Assembly: GCF_000153165.2 (NCBI RefSeq)
Contig: NC_014472.1
Span: forward strand, 3,654,001 to 3,718,000
From: Maribacter sp. HTCC2170
GTDB taxonomy: Bacteria; Bacteroidota; Bacteroidia; Flavobacteriales; Flavobacteriaceae
Length of the DNA: 64,000 nt
Direction: 5' to 3'
Part shown: positions 27,038 through 37,093 of the stretch, piece by piece
How the letters are laid out: every line of letters begins with the position of its first letter
Numbering within the stretch: position 1 is the first letter of the stretch
Program-made: the position numbers and the translations under genes
The notes under the pieces: model-generated
Told to the model about the DNA's origin: nothing
The model's database searches: none
The model's input: the letters and a program-made list of their open reading frames with translations, nothing else

Positions 27038-27213
27038 ATTATTATTTCAGCCATTCTGTCATATCTCTAACAGCAATGGTTCGTTTTTAGTATTTGTTAA
27101 AAGCTTCGCATTGTCCTATGCCTATTGTTTTTGCACATAAGAACACATCATAATCAACCATATTTTGCAATTGTTATGCCAATCGGGGCAAATATTTCCG
27201 AGAAACTGTAACA

Positions 27214-27810
27214 ATGGCTAAATTGGGTCATCTATTAAACAAAATCTATCACTTTTTGAGCCACGAGAGATTACATACTGATGACTTGATACAATTGTGT
27301 CTTGAAGGGAGCCAAAGTGCACAAATGGAAGTTTACAACCGCTATTATAAAGCCATGTACAACACATCGGTGCGAATTGTAAAAGACAGTGCCGAAGCCG
27401 AAGATGTAATGCAAGAATCGTTTTTGAACGCGTTTACGAAGCTGCATACATTCAAAGGCGAAGTAACTTTTGGATCCTGGTTAAAACGTATTGTTATTAA
27501 CAACAGTATATATCATTACCGAAAGCAACAAAAGAAAAATGAGGTTGCACTCGATGACATAATGTACAAGGTCGAAGATAATGACGGAATTGCTTCGGAT
27601 CATGTGTTCACAGAACAGAAGGCTCAAAAAGTGATGGAGACCATGAAACGGTTAAAAGATAATTACAGAATTTCTTTGACCTTACATTTAATAGAAGGGT
27701 ATGATTATGAAGAGATCAGTACCATAATGAACATAAGTTATGCCAATTGCCGAACAACAATTTCAAGGGCAAAGGAAAGTTTACGTAAAAAAATGATAAA
27801 TGCTTACTAA
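27214..27810 (+). CDS. ECF-type RNA polymerase sigma factor
   Basis: A 198-residue sigma-70 family factor with only regions 2 and 4. Region 2 covers about 25-95, with the core-binding DAEDVMQESFLNAF-like stretch (here EAEDVMQESFLNAF). Region 4 covers about 140-195, with YDYEEISTIMNISYANCRTTISRAKESLRKK as the helix-turn-helix. The start ATG at 27214 gives an N-terminal extension of about 25 residues before region 2. Its stop overlaps the anti-sigma gene start (TAATG). It probably controls the operon it heads and envelope genes elsewhere. Confidence 0.9.
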   Translation: MAKLGHLLNKIYHFLSHERLHTDDLIQLCLEGSQSAQMEVYNRYYKAMYNTSVRIVKDSAEAEDVMQESFLNAFTKLHTFKGEVTFGSWLKRIVINNSIYHYRKQQKKNEVALDDIMYKVEDNDGIASDHVFTEQKAQKVMETMKRLKDNYRISLTLHLIEGYDYEEISTIMNISYANCRTTISRAKESLRKKMINAY

Positions 27811-28370
27811 TGGAAAAGGATGATTTTAAGGACATATTCGAAGGACTGGAAGGTACTTTTGATATAGAGGAGCCAAAAGCAGGGCATAAAGAACGGTTTT
27901 TAAATAAACTGAATAATGCCAACGGGGTGGTAACGCTGCAAAAAAAGAAAAAGAATTGGTGGAGGCCATTATCTATCGCCGCCTCTGTAGCTGTTCTTTG
28001 TCTAGTGGCCATTGGAATGTACAATTCTAGACCAACCATAAATGAACAAGTTGCACAAATTTCTCCGGAAGTAAGCAATACACAAGTATATTTTGCCAGT
28101 CTTATAGAAGATCAGATAAAACTACTTGAAAATGAAAGTTCCCCTGAAGCACAAAAAATCATTAGCGATACAATGATCCAATTGAAAAAATTGGAAACCA
28201 ATTATAAACAGTTGGAGACCGACTTGATCAATGGTGGTAATGATAAATTGCTTTTAAGCGCCATGATAACCAACTTTCAAACAAGAATAGACCTCTTACA
28301 AGACGTCATCAATCAAATTGAAACAATCAAGAATTTAAAAAATTACAATGATGAAAACTTTACTATTTAA
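27810..28370 (+). CDS. putative anti-sigma factor (single-pass membrane protein)
   Basis: A 186-residue protein. The cytoplasmic N-terminal 50 residues contain an acidic amphipathic segment (DDFKDIFEGLEGTFDIEEP) suited to binding a sigma factor. A single membrane helix follows at about 52-70 (LSIAASVAVLCLVAIGMY). The periplasmic part is a helical coiled coil with repeated L-K-K-L-E-T patterns. It overlaps the sigma gene by one base and the next gene by 23 bases. No zinc-binding HxxxCxxC motif is present. The anti-sigma role is inferred from topology and position. Confidence 0.75.
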   Translation: MEKDDFKDIFEGLEGTFDIEEPKAGHKERFLNKLNNANGVVTLQKKKKNWWRPLSIAASVAVLCLVAIGMYNSRPTINEQVAQISPEVSNTQVYFASLIEDQIKLLENESSPEAQKIISDTMIQLKKLETNYKQLETDLINGGNDKLLLSAMITNFQTRIDLLQDVINQIETIKNLKNYNDENFTI

Positions 28371-29442
28371 ATACGCAGCTGTATTACTTATGACAGCTCC
28401 AATGATTCTTTCTGCCAATAACGGGAAGATCAAAGGAAAATACACTAAGGAAAAAACCATAAAAAAGGAATATGATGTTAACGCTGATGCCCTTTTGAAA
28501 ATAAACAACAGTTACGGTAACCTTAACCTAACTTCTTGGAATGAGGATAGGGTTGTTATTGAGGTTCATATTAAAACCAGCGGAAACAACGAAGATAAGG
28601 TGCAGAAGAAATTGGATAATATCACGGTTGATTTTGAAGCTTCCAATTCAATGGTATCGGCCAAAACCATATTCAACAAAAACAAAAGTAGTTGGGGTTG
28701 GAACTGGGGCAACAATAATGTGAATATGCAAATTAACTATACCATAAAAATGCCAATTAAAAACAGTGTTCATTTGAACAATGATTATGGCAATATCATA
28801 TTGGACCGTGTAGATGGACATGCCAAAATAAACTGTGATTACGGTAGATTAGAAATTGGCGAACTAAGAGGAAGAAATAACTATTTGAATTTTGACTACA
28901 CTTCAAAATCAAGCATAGAATACATAAACAGCGGTGAAATAAAAGCAGATTATTCAGGCTTCACTATTGAAAAAGCAGGAGACTTAAAGGTAAATGCAGA
29001 TTATACCAACTCTACAATTAGTCAAATGGAGAACCTTCAATACTCAAGTGATTATGGTAATATTGAAGTTGGGGAAGCCAATAATGTTGAAGGTAATGGT
29101 GATTACATCAACGTAAAATTAGGCACCATACATGGTGATGTGGATGTAAATGCTGATTATGGCTCCCTTAGGATTAAAAATATGGCAGAAGATGCGGGTA
29201 ACTTACGTGTTAATTCCGATTATACAGGTGTTAAAATAGGGTATTCCCCAGGGTATCATTTTGATTTTGAAATAAGAACAGAGTATGCAGGTGTAAGTGG
29301 CAAAGATGATTTTGAAATAAACATCAGTACTGAGAAATCAAATAACAGATATTACAAAGGCTATTATGGAAGTGCCAATAGTGGCAATTCGGTCTCAATA
29401 GATAGTGAATACGGTGGAGTATCTTTCTCAAAGAATCAGTAA
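28348..29442 (+). CDS. exported DUF4097-like repeat protein (putative adhesin)
   Basis: A 364-residue secreted protein. Signal peptide residues 1-23 (MMKTLLFKYAAVLLMTAPMI, cleaved near SANN). The rest is a right-handed beta-helix-like array of short repeats built around N/D-Y-G-N and D-Y-x-x, for example NNSYGNLNLTSW, NNDYGNIILDRVDG and SSDYGNIEVGEA. Such DUF4097-type repeat proteins are annotated as putative adhesins, but their activity is not known. Translation starts inside the anti-sigma gene. Co-expression with the head-GIN protein downstream is likely. Confidence 0.8.
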   Translation: MMKTLLFKYAAVLLMTAPMILSANNGKIKGKYTKEKTIKKEYDVNADALLKINNSYGNLNLTSWNEDRVVIEVHIKTSGNNEDKVQKKLDNITVDFEASNSMVSAKTIFNKNKSSWGWNWGNNNVNMQINYTIKMPIKNSVHLNNDYGNIILDRVDGHAKINCDYGRLEIGELRGRNNYLNFDYTSKSSIEYINSGEIKADYSGFTIEKAGDLKVNADYTNSTISQMENLQYSSDYGNIEVGEANNVEGNGDYINVKLGTIHGDVDVNADYGSLRIKNMAEDAGNLRVNSDYTGVKIGYSPGYHFDFEIRTEYAGVSGKDDFEINISTEKSNNRYYKGYYGSANSGNSVSIDSEYGGVSFSKNQ

Positions 29443-29472
29443 ATAACTATATCAATCATAAATAACACAATC

Positions 29473-30198
29473 ATGAAAAAATTAGCAACACTTAGTTTAG
29501 TAGTATTATTTACAGTCTCTTGCTCAGCTCAATGGGGCAAAAAAGTAAACGGAAATGGTAAGGTGGTCACCATAGATAGATCAACGGGGGACTATGATGC
29601 CGTAGCGGTATCTGGTTGGTTTGATGTTGATCTTGTAGATGGTAATGAAGGTAATGTCACCTTAAAAGGGGAATCTAATTTATTGGAACATATCAAGACA
29701 GAAGTCAAAGACGGTAAATTGGTCATAAAAGTTGAAAAAGGTTATAATTTGAAACCTTCAAATTGGAAAGATGGGATTCACGTTACCGTGCCAGTTGAGA
29801 GTATTAATGCTGTTTCACTTTCTGGGTCAGGAGATATCGTTGGAAAAAAGACAATCAAGGCCGGAAAATTTAAAACCTCTATGTCGGGCTCAGGGGACAT
29901 TACATTGGCGATCGAAGCCAGTTCAATAAATGCATCAATGTCTGGTTCAGGAGATATTAATTTAAGTGGTTCTACAACTGACTTTGATGTAACAATTTCT
30001 GGAAGTGGTGATATTAAGGCTTATGATCTAGATGCTGACAATGTTGATGCCACGGTTTCCGGTTCTGCCGATATTAAAGTTACAGCCAAAGAAAGGTTAA
30101 AAGCAAGAGTTTCTGGTTCTGGGGATATTCATTATAAAGGAAATCCAGAAAAAGTAGATACTAAAACCTCTGGTTCTGGAGATATTACTAAAGCATAA
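29473..30198 (+). CDS. head-GIN domain lipoprotein (DUF2807)
   Basis: A 241-residue protein whose signal peptide ends at a lipobox-like VSC followed by SAQWGK. The DUF2807 (head GIN) domain is a beta-solenoid with the exact repeat SGSGDI occurring six times between about residues 117 and 241, plus one SGSADI. Repeats are spaced about 20-22 residues. The family is exported and its role is unknown; coupling to an ECF sigma unit suggests an envelope function. Last gene of the operon, followed by a terminator. Confidence 0.87.
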   Translation: MKKLATLSLVVLFTVSCSAQWGKKVNGNGKVVTIDRSTGDYDAVAVSGWFDVDLVDGNEGNVTLKGESNLLEHIKTEVKDGKLVIKVEKGYNLKPSNWKDGIHVTVPVESINAVSLSGSGDIVGKKTIKAGKFKTSMSGSGDITLAIEASSINASMSGSGDINLSGSTTDFDVTISGSGDIKAYDLDADNVDATVSGSADIKVTAKERLKARVSGSGDIHYKGNPEKVDTKTSGSGDITKA

Positions 30199-30221
30199 TC
30201 AAAAAGCGAACAACAATCAAG

Positions 30222-30257
30222 AAAAAATCCTGACGGTTTCGTCGGGATTTTTTTTAT
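30222..30257. terminator. bidirectional terminator after the sigma operon and the MFS gene
   Basis: Hairpin with arms AAATCCTGAC (30225-30234) and GTCGGGATTT (30241-30250), loop of six, one G-T wobble, A-run on the left and a run of T on the right. It serves the plus-strand operon and overlaps the MFS stop region. Confidence 0.8.
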
Positions 30258-31579
30258 TCCTTTATTCTGTTCACCCTTGTCAAAAGAAACATTCCAACTA
30301 AAAAGAACAGCCCAAGAAAAATAATTGCATTTCGCATACTTCCAGAATATTGGGCTACAAATCCATATAAAAATGTACCTATTACAATGCCTACCTTTTC
30401 GGCTACATCATAAAAACTAAAGAATGATGCCGTATCGGTAGTTTCAGGAATGAATTTAGAATAAGTTGACCTAGAAAGTGCTTGAATACCACCCATTACC
30501 ATTCCCACGCATCCCGCAGCTATGTAAAAATCCAGTGGAGTAATCACAAAATATGCGTAGATACAGATAATGACCCAGAGTATGTTCACCGCGATAAGAG
30601 TTTTAATATTCCCAAATTTCTTTGAAGCAAAGGCTGTGGCCGTAGCTCCAAATATTGCAACGATCTGAATAACCAAAATACTAACGATAAGTCCTGTGGT
30701 GCGCTCAGAATCTGAGCCCCACTGAATTTCCTCTTCACCAAAATAAGTAGCTATCAACATTACGGTCTGTACTGCCATGCTATAGACGAAGAAAGCGGCC
30801 AAATAGCGCTTTAATCTTATTTCATTACCTAATTGATGCCAGACCATTTTCAACTCTTTAAACCCGTTTAAAATAATATGATCTCTTTTGCCCTCCTTTT
30901 TAAAACCTTTTGGTAAATGAAAAAACGTATACTGACTAAAAATGATCCACCAGATACCCACAGTCACAAAGGAATATTTCATTGCCTTTATTTCAGCTGC
31001 TCCACCGGCATCACTTTCAATTCCAAAGAAGTCAGGTTTCATTACCATCGCCAAATTGAATAAAAGAAGAATTACGCTCCCAGTATACCCCAATGAAAAT
31101 CCCTTTGCGCTGATTCCGTCCTGTTGTTCCGGGAATGCCACGTCAGGCAAATAGGAGTTGTTTATTGCAAAACTTACCCAGAACCCAACCAATCCAAAGA
31201 AGTAACAAATCAATCCCAGATAAATATTATCCAAAGAAAACCAGTAAAGACCTATACAGGAAATACCGCCCAGATAACAGAATATTTTCAGAAACAACCT
31301 CTTGTTCCCAAGATAATCTGAAATACCAGCGATTAAAGGGGTTACAATTGCAATAAAGACGAAGGCCAAAGAAGTAACATAACTTATGAGTGGTGCCCTC
31401 GCTATTTCACCACCAAAAATGGTTACCTTTTCAATCCCAGCTACCCTAAATAATGCTCCATAAAAAATGGGGAAAATAGCAGATGAAATAACCAGACTAT
31501 ATACCGAGTTGGCCCAATCGTAAAATGCCCAGGCATTCAATAATTTTTTACTGCCCTTAATGGCTAATGCTCTTGTCAT
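30254..31579 (-). CDS. MFS transporter, UMF1 (Atg22-like) family
   Basis: A 441-residue membrane transporter with about 12 hydrophobic helices. The N-terminal signature NAWAFYDWANSVYSLVI (residues 15-31) and the later GGIQALSRSTYSKFIPE and FFSFYDVAEKVG are diagnostic of the UMF1/Atg22 group. The yeast member exports amino acids from the vacuole; the substrate of bacterial members is not known. It lies downstream of M48, GH31 and glgB on the same strand but behind a terminator at about 31603-31633, so it probably has its own promoter. Confidence 0.85.
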   Translation of the reverse strand: MTRALAIKGSKKLLNAWAFYDWANSVYSLVISSAIFPIFYGALFRVAGIEKVTIFGGEIARAPLISYVTSLAFVFIAIVTPLIAGISDYLGNKRLFLKIFCYLGGISCIGLYWFSLDNIYLGLICYFFGLVGFWVSFAINNSYLPDVAFPEQQDGISAKGFSLGYTGSVILLLFNLAMVMKPDFFGIESDAGGAAEIKAMKYSFVTVGIWWIIFSQYTFFHLPKGFKKEGKRDHIILNGFKELKMVWHQLGNEIRLKRYLAAFFVYSMAVQTVMLIATYFGEEEIQWGSDSERTTGLIVSILVIQIVAIFGATATAFASKKFGNIKTLIAVNILWVIICIYAYFVITPLDFYIAAGCVGMVMGGIQALSRSTYSKFIPETTDTASFFSFYDVAEKVGIVIGTFLYGFVAQYSGSMRNAIIFLGLFFLVGMFLLTRVNRIKE

Positions 31580-31602
31580 AAATTTGCTTAAAAAATAGGG
31601 TC

Positions 31603-31633
31603 AAAAAAAAGCTGTTCTTTTCAGAACAGCTTT
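31603..31633 (-). terminator. terminator after the M48 protease gene
   Basis: Perfect hairpin AAAGCTGTTCT / AGAACAGCTTT (31608-31618 and 31623-31633) with a four-base loop; the A-run at 31603-31610 becomes the U-run of the minus-strand transcript. Confidence 0.85.
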
Positions 31634-31673
31634 CAATATACGATTATTGCACTAATACAATTCAATCACCTAA

Positions 31674-32483
31674 TCACTTAAATGTGGTAACACCAAATTT
31701 CATGGCCTCTTGTTTAGCCGAAGGTGCCCATTCAGTTAAATTGGCAATTCTAGTATCATTTGATGGATGTGTACTCAAAAACTCTGGCGGAGCTTGTCCT
31801 CCACTATTTGCTTTCATTCTTTTCCAGAGTTCAGCAGCCTCAGTTGGGTCATAACCAGCGATGGCCATAATCTGCAAACCAATGAGATCAGCCTCTGTTT
31901 CATGACTTCTGCTAAATGGAAGCATTAAACCTATCGTTGAACCCAAACCATATGCCTGGTTGAACATATTCCTTGTTTGCTCATCTTTAATGGCAATATT
32001 CCCTGCAATAGCACCAACTTGTTGCAAAGTACCCGCACTCATACGCTGGGCACCATGATCTGCCAAGGCATGGGCAACTTCATGGCCCATTACCACTGCA
32101 ATTCCACGTTCGGATTGGGTAATAGGCAATATTCCGGTATAAAAAACAATTTTTCCTCCTGGCATACACCAAGCATTCACCGTTTTATCATTAACTAGAT
32201 TATACTCCCATTTATAATCACTTAGATATCCAGGATGTCCATTGGCAGCCAGCCAACGTTCAGCAGCTGAAGAAATTCGTTGGCCCACATTGGTAATCAT
32301 TCGAGCTTCCGCAGTATTTTCAACTACATTGTTCTCATTTAGAAATTGATCATACTGGGCAAACGCCATGGGGAAAATTTGGCTGTTTGGATAAAAGTTA
32401 AGTACTTTTTTACCTGTAAAGGGGTTAACCTTACAAGCCGCCACTCCCATGAAAATGGCAATTATCAATACTAATTTTTTCAT
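31674..32483 (-). CDS. M48 family metallopeptidase, lipoprotein
   Basis: A 269-residue BepA/YcaL/LoiP-like zinc protease. ATG 32481-32483 gives a short signal peptide with lipobox (GVAAC, then KVNPFTGKKV). The zinc site HEVAHALADH (HExxH) is near residue 126 and the third ligand is in SHETEADLIG. In Escherichia coli related lipoproteins clear misfolded outer-membrane proteins from the periplasmic side. An in-frame start 11 codons earlier is less likely. GH31 lies 37 bases upstream. Confidence 0.88.
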   Translation of the reverse strand: MKKLVLIIAIFMGVAACKVNPFTGKKVLNFYPNSQIFPMAFAQYDQFLNENNVVENTAEARMITNVGQRISSAAERWLAANGHPGYLSDYKWEYNLVNDKTVNAWCMPGGKIVFYTGILPITQSERGIAVVMGHEVAHALADHGAQRMSAGTLQQVGAIAGNIAIKDEQTRNMFNQAYGLGSTIGLMLPFSRSHETEADLIGLQIMAIAGYDPTEAAELWKRMKANSGGQAPPEFLSTHPSNDTRIANLTEWAPSAKQEAMKFGVTTFK

Positions 32484-32520
32484 TTTATTATAGTGTTTAG
32501 TTTTGTTAAAATACAAAAAT

Positions 32521-34920
32521 TTATTTCCCTTTAATAAGCAATTGGGTAAAATCTTTATTAACCTCTATAACATTGCCACCATTAGGTTTTACCTGATCTA
32601 ACGGCACCTCTTCATTATCTACTTCAACTACTCCTATTTCAAAAGGAAGACCTCTTAAATTGATCCTGAAAGTATCATACGATGTTACAAATGTCCCATC
32701 CTTAAACTGTTGGATCACAAGGCGTTTTTCCTTTCCTTTTAACTTAAAATTTCTTAAGCTATACTGTCCTTTTTTATAATCATACCCATCTTGCTCATCT
32801 TCATAGACCGTTGAGTTTTCAGTGCCCAATTTATAGTACACATCCAAATCCAACTCTTTAATATCCAATTCACCTACATATTGCTGTACCGGGAATCTAG
32901 GTATGATAGCTCCTTCTTTTACAAAAAGTGGAATTATATCAATATCAGCTTCTACCCATTGTTCTTTTCCACCTTCTACAATTTCATTGTTCCAATAATT
33001 GTACCATTTTCCTCGTGGAATATACATTCGTCTTCCTTGAGCATTAGGTTCTTGAACAGGACAAACCAAAATCTGCTCTCCAAAAATAAATTCATCTGTC
33101 CTAAAATGGGTCTGTGTATCCTCTTGATCAAAATAAACCAAAGGCTTCAACATAGGTATACCATGTTTGGAGTATTTCCAGAACATCGTATACAGGTATG
33201 GTAATAATTGGTAGCGAAGTTCAATATACTTCCGAACAATATCAGTTACATCGCTATCGAAAGACCAAGGCTCTTGGTCTCCATGATCACCACTGGAATG
33301 TACGCGACAAAAGGGGTGGAAAATCCCTAATTGAATCCAACGTGCAAATAATTCCCCGTTAGGTTGCTCGGCAAATCCCCCAATATCGGAACCTACAAAT
33401 GACATACCGCTCATACACATACGTTGCATCTGTACATTGGCCAACCATAAATGTTCCCAAGTTGCAACGTTATCACCTGTCCATGTTGAAGAATAACGCT
33501 GGGTACCCGCATAGGCCGCTCTTGTAATTACGAATGGTCTTTTCGGATATACATATTTTTTGATTCCTTCATAGGTAGCCCTTACCATTTGCATACCGTA
33601 GACATTGTGCGCCTTACGATGTGTACAAGGATGACCATCATAGTTATGACGTGTATCCAAAGGTGCTGTTTTTGATGGCACTTCCATCACGGCTGGCTCG
33701 TTCATGTCGTTCCAGACCGCATGTACACCTAATTCAGACATAAATTCTTTATAAAGCTCTGCCCACCATTCCCTTACCTTCGGGTTAGTGAAATCTGGGA
33801 AATGACACTCTCCTGGCCAAACCTTACCTTTCATATAAGGTCCATCGCCACGCTTACAGAAATAATCATTTTCCATGGCTTCTTGGTACACCCAATAATC
33901 CTTGTCAATCTTAATTCCCGGATCTATCATAACAACGGTCTTAAAACCGTCTTCATTTAGTTCACCGATCATTCTCTTGGGGTCCGGAAACTTTTCCTTA
34001 TCCCAAGTAAAACAACGAAACCCATCCATATAATCAATATCCAAATAAAGGGCATCGCAAGGTATTTTCAGGTCCCTGAACTTGGTGGCCAATTCCTTAA
34101 CATTGCTTTCCGGAAAATAGCTCCATTTGGATTGATGATATCCCATGGCCCACATCGGTGGAAGTTCTGGAGTACCCGTTAAATTTGTATACGCCTTTAT
34201 CACCTTGGACATTTCCGGGCCATAAAAGAAATAATAGTTCATTTCGCCACCACCGGCCCAAAAACTGGTTACATTTCTACGTTCATGGGCAAAATCAAAA
34301 TGTGTTCTAAAAGTATTGTCAAAGAAAATACCGTAAGCAGTGTTTTTATGAAGACCACAATAAAAAGGAATGGCCTTATACAAAGGATCCTGGTCCTTAC
34401 CATATGCATACTGGTCTGTACACCAATTATTGACTCTTTTCCCTTTTAAATTCGAGTGTGTTGCCTTATCACCCATGCCGTAGAAACTCTCTGAATTTTG
34501 AGTGATTTTACTCATTTTTACGGTATTACCACCGTACTCGTAGTTTTCTTCCCAATGAAAACCAATTTCATCTTCATTAATAATATTACCCTCCATATCG
34601 GATATTTGAATACGAAGCGATTTTTTATCCACCAAAACTTTGATTTTAGAGGTTTCAATCAAATACTCGGTCTCCGTTTCACTAACCTCTAAATGATTAT
34701 ATCCCCTACTGGCATTTTCACTTATGGCATATGAGAAATCTGGTTGAAAGACACCCTCTGTGGCATACCTAAACCTTAACGCACTGTTTCTTAGCACGGT
34801 AATTTGTAAAATGACCCCATTTTTGGTGGTAAAGTAGAACTTATCTACATCTTGCTTAAAGTCTACTATTTGGTTGGGGTAGAGATTCCCTTTATATTCT
34901 AATTCTGTATTGGTAATCAT
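32521..34920 (-). CDS. GH31 family alpha-glucosidase
   Basis: A 799-residue glycoside hydrolase family 31 enzyme. The N-terminal beta-sandwich covers about 1-225. The (beta/alpha)8 barrel has the nucleophile Asp in WNDMNEPA near residue 404 and the acid/base Asp in WTGDNVATWEHL near 480. The C-terminal sheets finish the protein. There is no signal peptide, so it acts in the cytoplasm on alpha-linked gluco-oligosaccharides. It follows glgB by 101 bases, which suggests a role in the turnover of glycogen or imported maltodextrin. Confidence 0.92.
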   Translation of the reverse strand: MITNTELEYKGNLYPNQIVDFKQDVDKFYFTTKNGVILQITVLRNSALRFRYATEGVFQPDFSYAISENASRGYNHLEVSETETEYLIETSKIKVLVDKKSLRIQISDMEGNIINEDEIGFHWEENYEYGGNTVKMSKITQNSESFYGMGDKATHSNLKGKRVNNWCTDQYAYGKDQDPLYKAIPFYCGLHKNTAYGIFFDNTFRTHFDFAHERRNVTSFWAGGGEMNYYFFYGPEMSKVIKAYTNLTGTPELPPMWAMGYHQSKWSYFPESNVKELATKFRDLKIPCDALYLDIDYMDGFRCFTWDKEKFPDPKRMIGELNEDGFKTVVMIDPGIKIDKDYWVYQEAMENDYFCKRGDGPYMKGKVWPGECHFPDFTNPKVREWWAELYKEFMSELGVHAVWNDMNEPAVMEVPSKTAPLDTRHNYDGHPCTHRKAHNVYGMQMVRATYEGIKKYVYPKRPFVITRAAYAGTQRYSSTWTGDNVATWEHLWLANVQMQRMCMSGMSFVGSDIGGFAEQPNGELFARWIQLGIFHPFCRVHSSGDHGDQEPWSFDSDVTDIVRKYIELRYQLLPYLYTMFWKYSKHGIPMLKPLVYFDQEDTQTHFRTDEFIFGEQILVCPVQEPNAQGRRMYIPRGKWYNYWNNEIVEGGKEQWVEADIDIIPLFVKEGAIIPRFPVQQYVGELDIKELDLDVYYKLGTENSTVYEDEQDGYDYKKGQYSLRNFKLKGKEKRLVIQQFKDGTFVTSYDTFRINLRGLPFEIGVVEVDNEEVPLDQVKPNGGNVIEVNKDFTQLLIKGK

Positions 34921-35021
34921 ATTTGGTTAAAGTTTAAAGCGCAACAAAATACGCACTTTAGGGTGTAATTGTGAAACGAATTGGGACCAATTGTCAACTA
35001 TTGCGATATAATTGATTAGTG

Positions 35022-36917
35022 CTATTGAAAAATAACAATTCCTAAGGGCGGAATGGTAATCTCAATAGAATCATCAAACCCATGACACGATTTTTTTTCT
35101 GTTTTAACGGCAGAATTCTTTGCCCCAGAGCCTCCATACTTTTTGGCGTCGCTGTTGAATATTTCCTTTAATGCACCAGTTTTCGGTACTCCAATTCTAT
35201 AGTTTTTACGTGGCACAGGAGTAAAATTCGCGGCTACTATTATATTGTTTTCCTCTTGATGACCTTTTCTTAGGTATGTTAATACAGAATTTTCACCATC
35301 TCCGTAATCTATCCATTGAAATCCTTCTTGACTGAACTGCTTCTCATAAAGAGCAGGATTTGTCTTATAAATCTTATTCAGGTCTTTGATCAGTTTTTGA
35401 ATACCGGAATGAAAATCATACTGGGTCAAATGCCAATCCAGACTTTGGTTATAATTCCATTCAGAACTCTGTCCAAACTCGCCCCCCATAAAAATCAGGT
35501 TTGTACCAGGGTGCGTGAACATATAACCGTACAGCAATCGTAAATTCGCAAATTGCTGCCACTCGTCCCCAGGCATTCTATATAGAAGAGATTTTTTACC
35601 ATAAACCACCTCGTCATGTGAAAACGGAAGCATAAAGTTTTCTGTAAAGGCGTAGGTCATGCTAAATGTAAGATCGTTCTGATGATGTTTTCTATAGATG
35701 GGTTCTTTCTTAAAATACTCTAGAGTATCGTGCATCCATCCCATCATCCATTTCATCCCAAAACCTAGTCCACCCATATTCACCGGTTTTGACACCATTG
35801 AAAATGAAGTAGATTCTTCAGCAATGGTCTGAACACCTGGAAAACTTCCGTATACCGTTTCATTCAATTCCCTTATAAATGAAATTGCCTCTAGGTTTTC
35901 ATTATTACCATACATATTGGGTTCCCACTCCCCTTCCTCTCTTGAGTAATCCAAATAAAGCATCGATGCCACTGCATCTACCCTTAAACCATCAACATGA
36001 TACTGATCCAACCAAAAAAGGGCATTACTAATCAAAAATGCACGAACCTCATTTCGTCCATAATTAAAAATCAAGCTTTTCCAATCTGGGTGATATCCCT
36101 TTCTCCTATCGGGATGTTCATACAAATGTGACCCATCAAAAAACCCTAAACCGTGTGCATCTTCCGGAAAGTGTGAAGGCACCCAATCAAGGATAACCCC
36201 AATGCCATTCTGGTGCAATTTGTCTACCAATAACTTAAATTCCTCAGGATCCCCAAAGCGCGATGTTGGGGCAAAATATCCTGTTAGCTGATAACCCCAA
36301 GAAGGATCATAAGGGTATTCCATGATCGGCATGAATTCTACATGCGTAAAGCCCATATCCTTAACATATTTCACCAAATCTTGAGATAACTCTTTATAAG
36401 ATAGGAAATCGCCATTTTCATTTCGTTTCCAGGAGCCTAAATGAACTTCGTAAACGGAATAGGGTTTATCCAAGGCATTTTTATCTTCCCTTGTATCCAT
36501 CCATTTTTTGTCTTTCCATTTATAATCGGCCTCCCAAACCACTGAAGCTGTTTTTGGGGGATGTTCACAAAATTTGGCAAATGGGTCTGCCTTTTCGGTT
36601 GCAATACCAAAATTATTGGAGTGTATTGAATACTTATATAGTGTACCATGGCCAATCTCTGGGATAAACCCTTCCCATATACCACTTTCATCCCAACGAA
36701 CATTGAGTTGATGTTCATTTTCTTGCCATCCATTAAAATCACCTACCACGGAAACAGATTTTGCCGTAGGCGCCCAAACAGCGAAGTATGTACCTTTTTT
36801 TCCATCTACTTCGATAGGGTGTGAGCCAAGTTTTTCATATAATTTAAAATGCTTTCCCGATTTAAATAAATCGATATCGAACTCAGAAAAAAGAGAATGA
36901 ACAATAACTTTCGACAT
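35022..36917 (-). CDS. glgB: 1,4-alpha-glucan branching enzyme
   Basis: GlgB forms alpha-1,6 branches in glycogen. The 631-residue protein has an N-terminal CBM48/E-set domain (GTYFAVWAPTAKSVSVVGDFNGW, residues 42-64), the GH13 barrel with the nucleophile in DGLRVDAVASML, the acid/base Glu in IAEEST, and FSHDEVVYGKKS with the transition-state Asp. The C-terminal sheet ends the protein. It is slightly short because the extra N-terminal module of the Escherichia coli enzyme is missing. No glgA, glgC or glgP is in the window. Confidence 0.95.
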   Translation of the reverse strand: MSKVIVHSLFSEFDIDLFKSGKHFKLYEKLGSHPIEVDGKKGTYFAVWAPTAKSVSVVGDFNGWQENEHQLNVRWDESGIWEGFIPEIGHGTLYKYSIHSNNFGIATEKADPFAKFCEHPPKTASVVWEADYKWKDKKWMDTREDKNALDKPYSVYEVHLGSWKRNENGDFLSYKELSQDLVKYVKDMGFTHVEFMPIMEYPYDPSWGYQLTGYFAPTSRFGDPEEFKLLVDKLHQNGIGVILDWVPSHFPEDAHGLGFFDGSHLYEHPDRRKGYHPDWKSLIFNYGRNEVRAFLISNALFWLDQYHVDGLRVDAVASMLYLDYSREEGEWEPNMYGNNENLEAISFIRELNETVYGSFPGVQTIAEESTSFSMVSKPVNMGGLGFGMKWMMGWMHDTLEYFKKEPIYRKHHQNDLTFSMTYAFTENFMLPFSHDEVVYGKKSLLYRMPGDEWQQFANLRLLYGYMFTHPGTNLIFMGGEFGQSSEWNYNQSLDWHLTQYDFHSGIQKLIKDLNKIYKTNPALYEKQFSQEGFQWIDYGDGENSVLTYLRKGHQEENNIIVAANFTPVPRKNYRIGVPKTGALKEIFNSDAKKYGGSGAKNSAVKTEKKSCHGFDDSIEITIPPLGIVIFQ

Positions 36918-37093
36918 AATTGGATGGTATTTTGGGCAAAACTAAACAACTTTGTATAAAGAGCATGATAATTAAGTGTTTACTTTGGCTCGCAAAGGTT
37001 TTCGGTGAATAAAAATCTGTTCTTGACTAAAAGTGGAACGCTTTTTGAATGAAACTTCAAATACAGAACAAACGAACAATTAAAACCACAATT

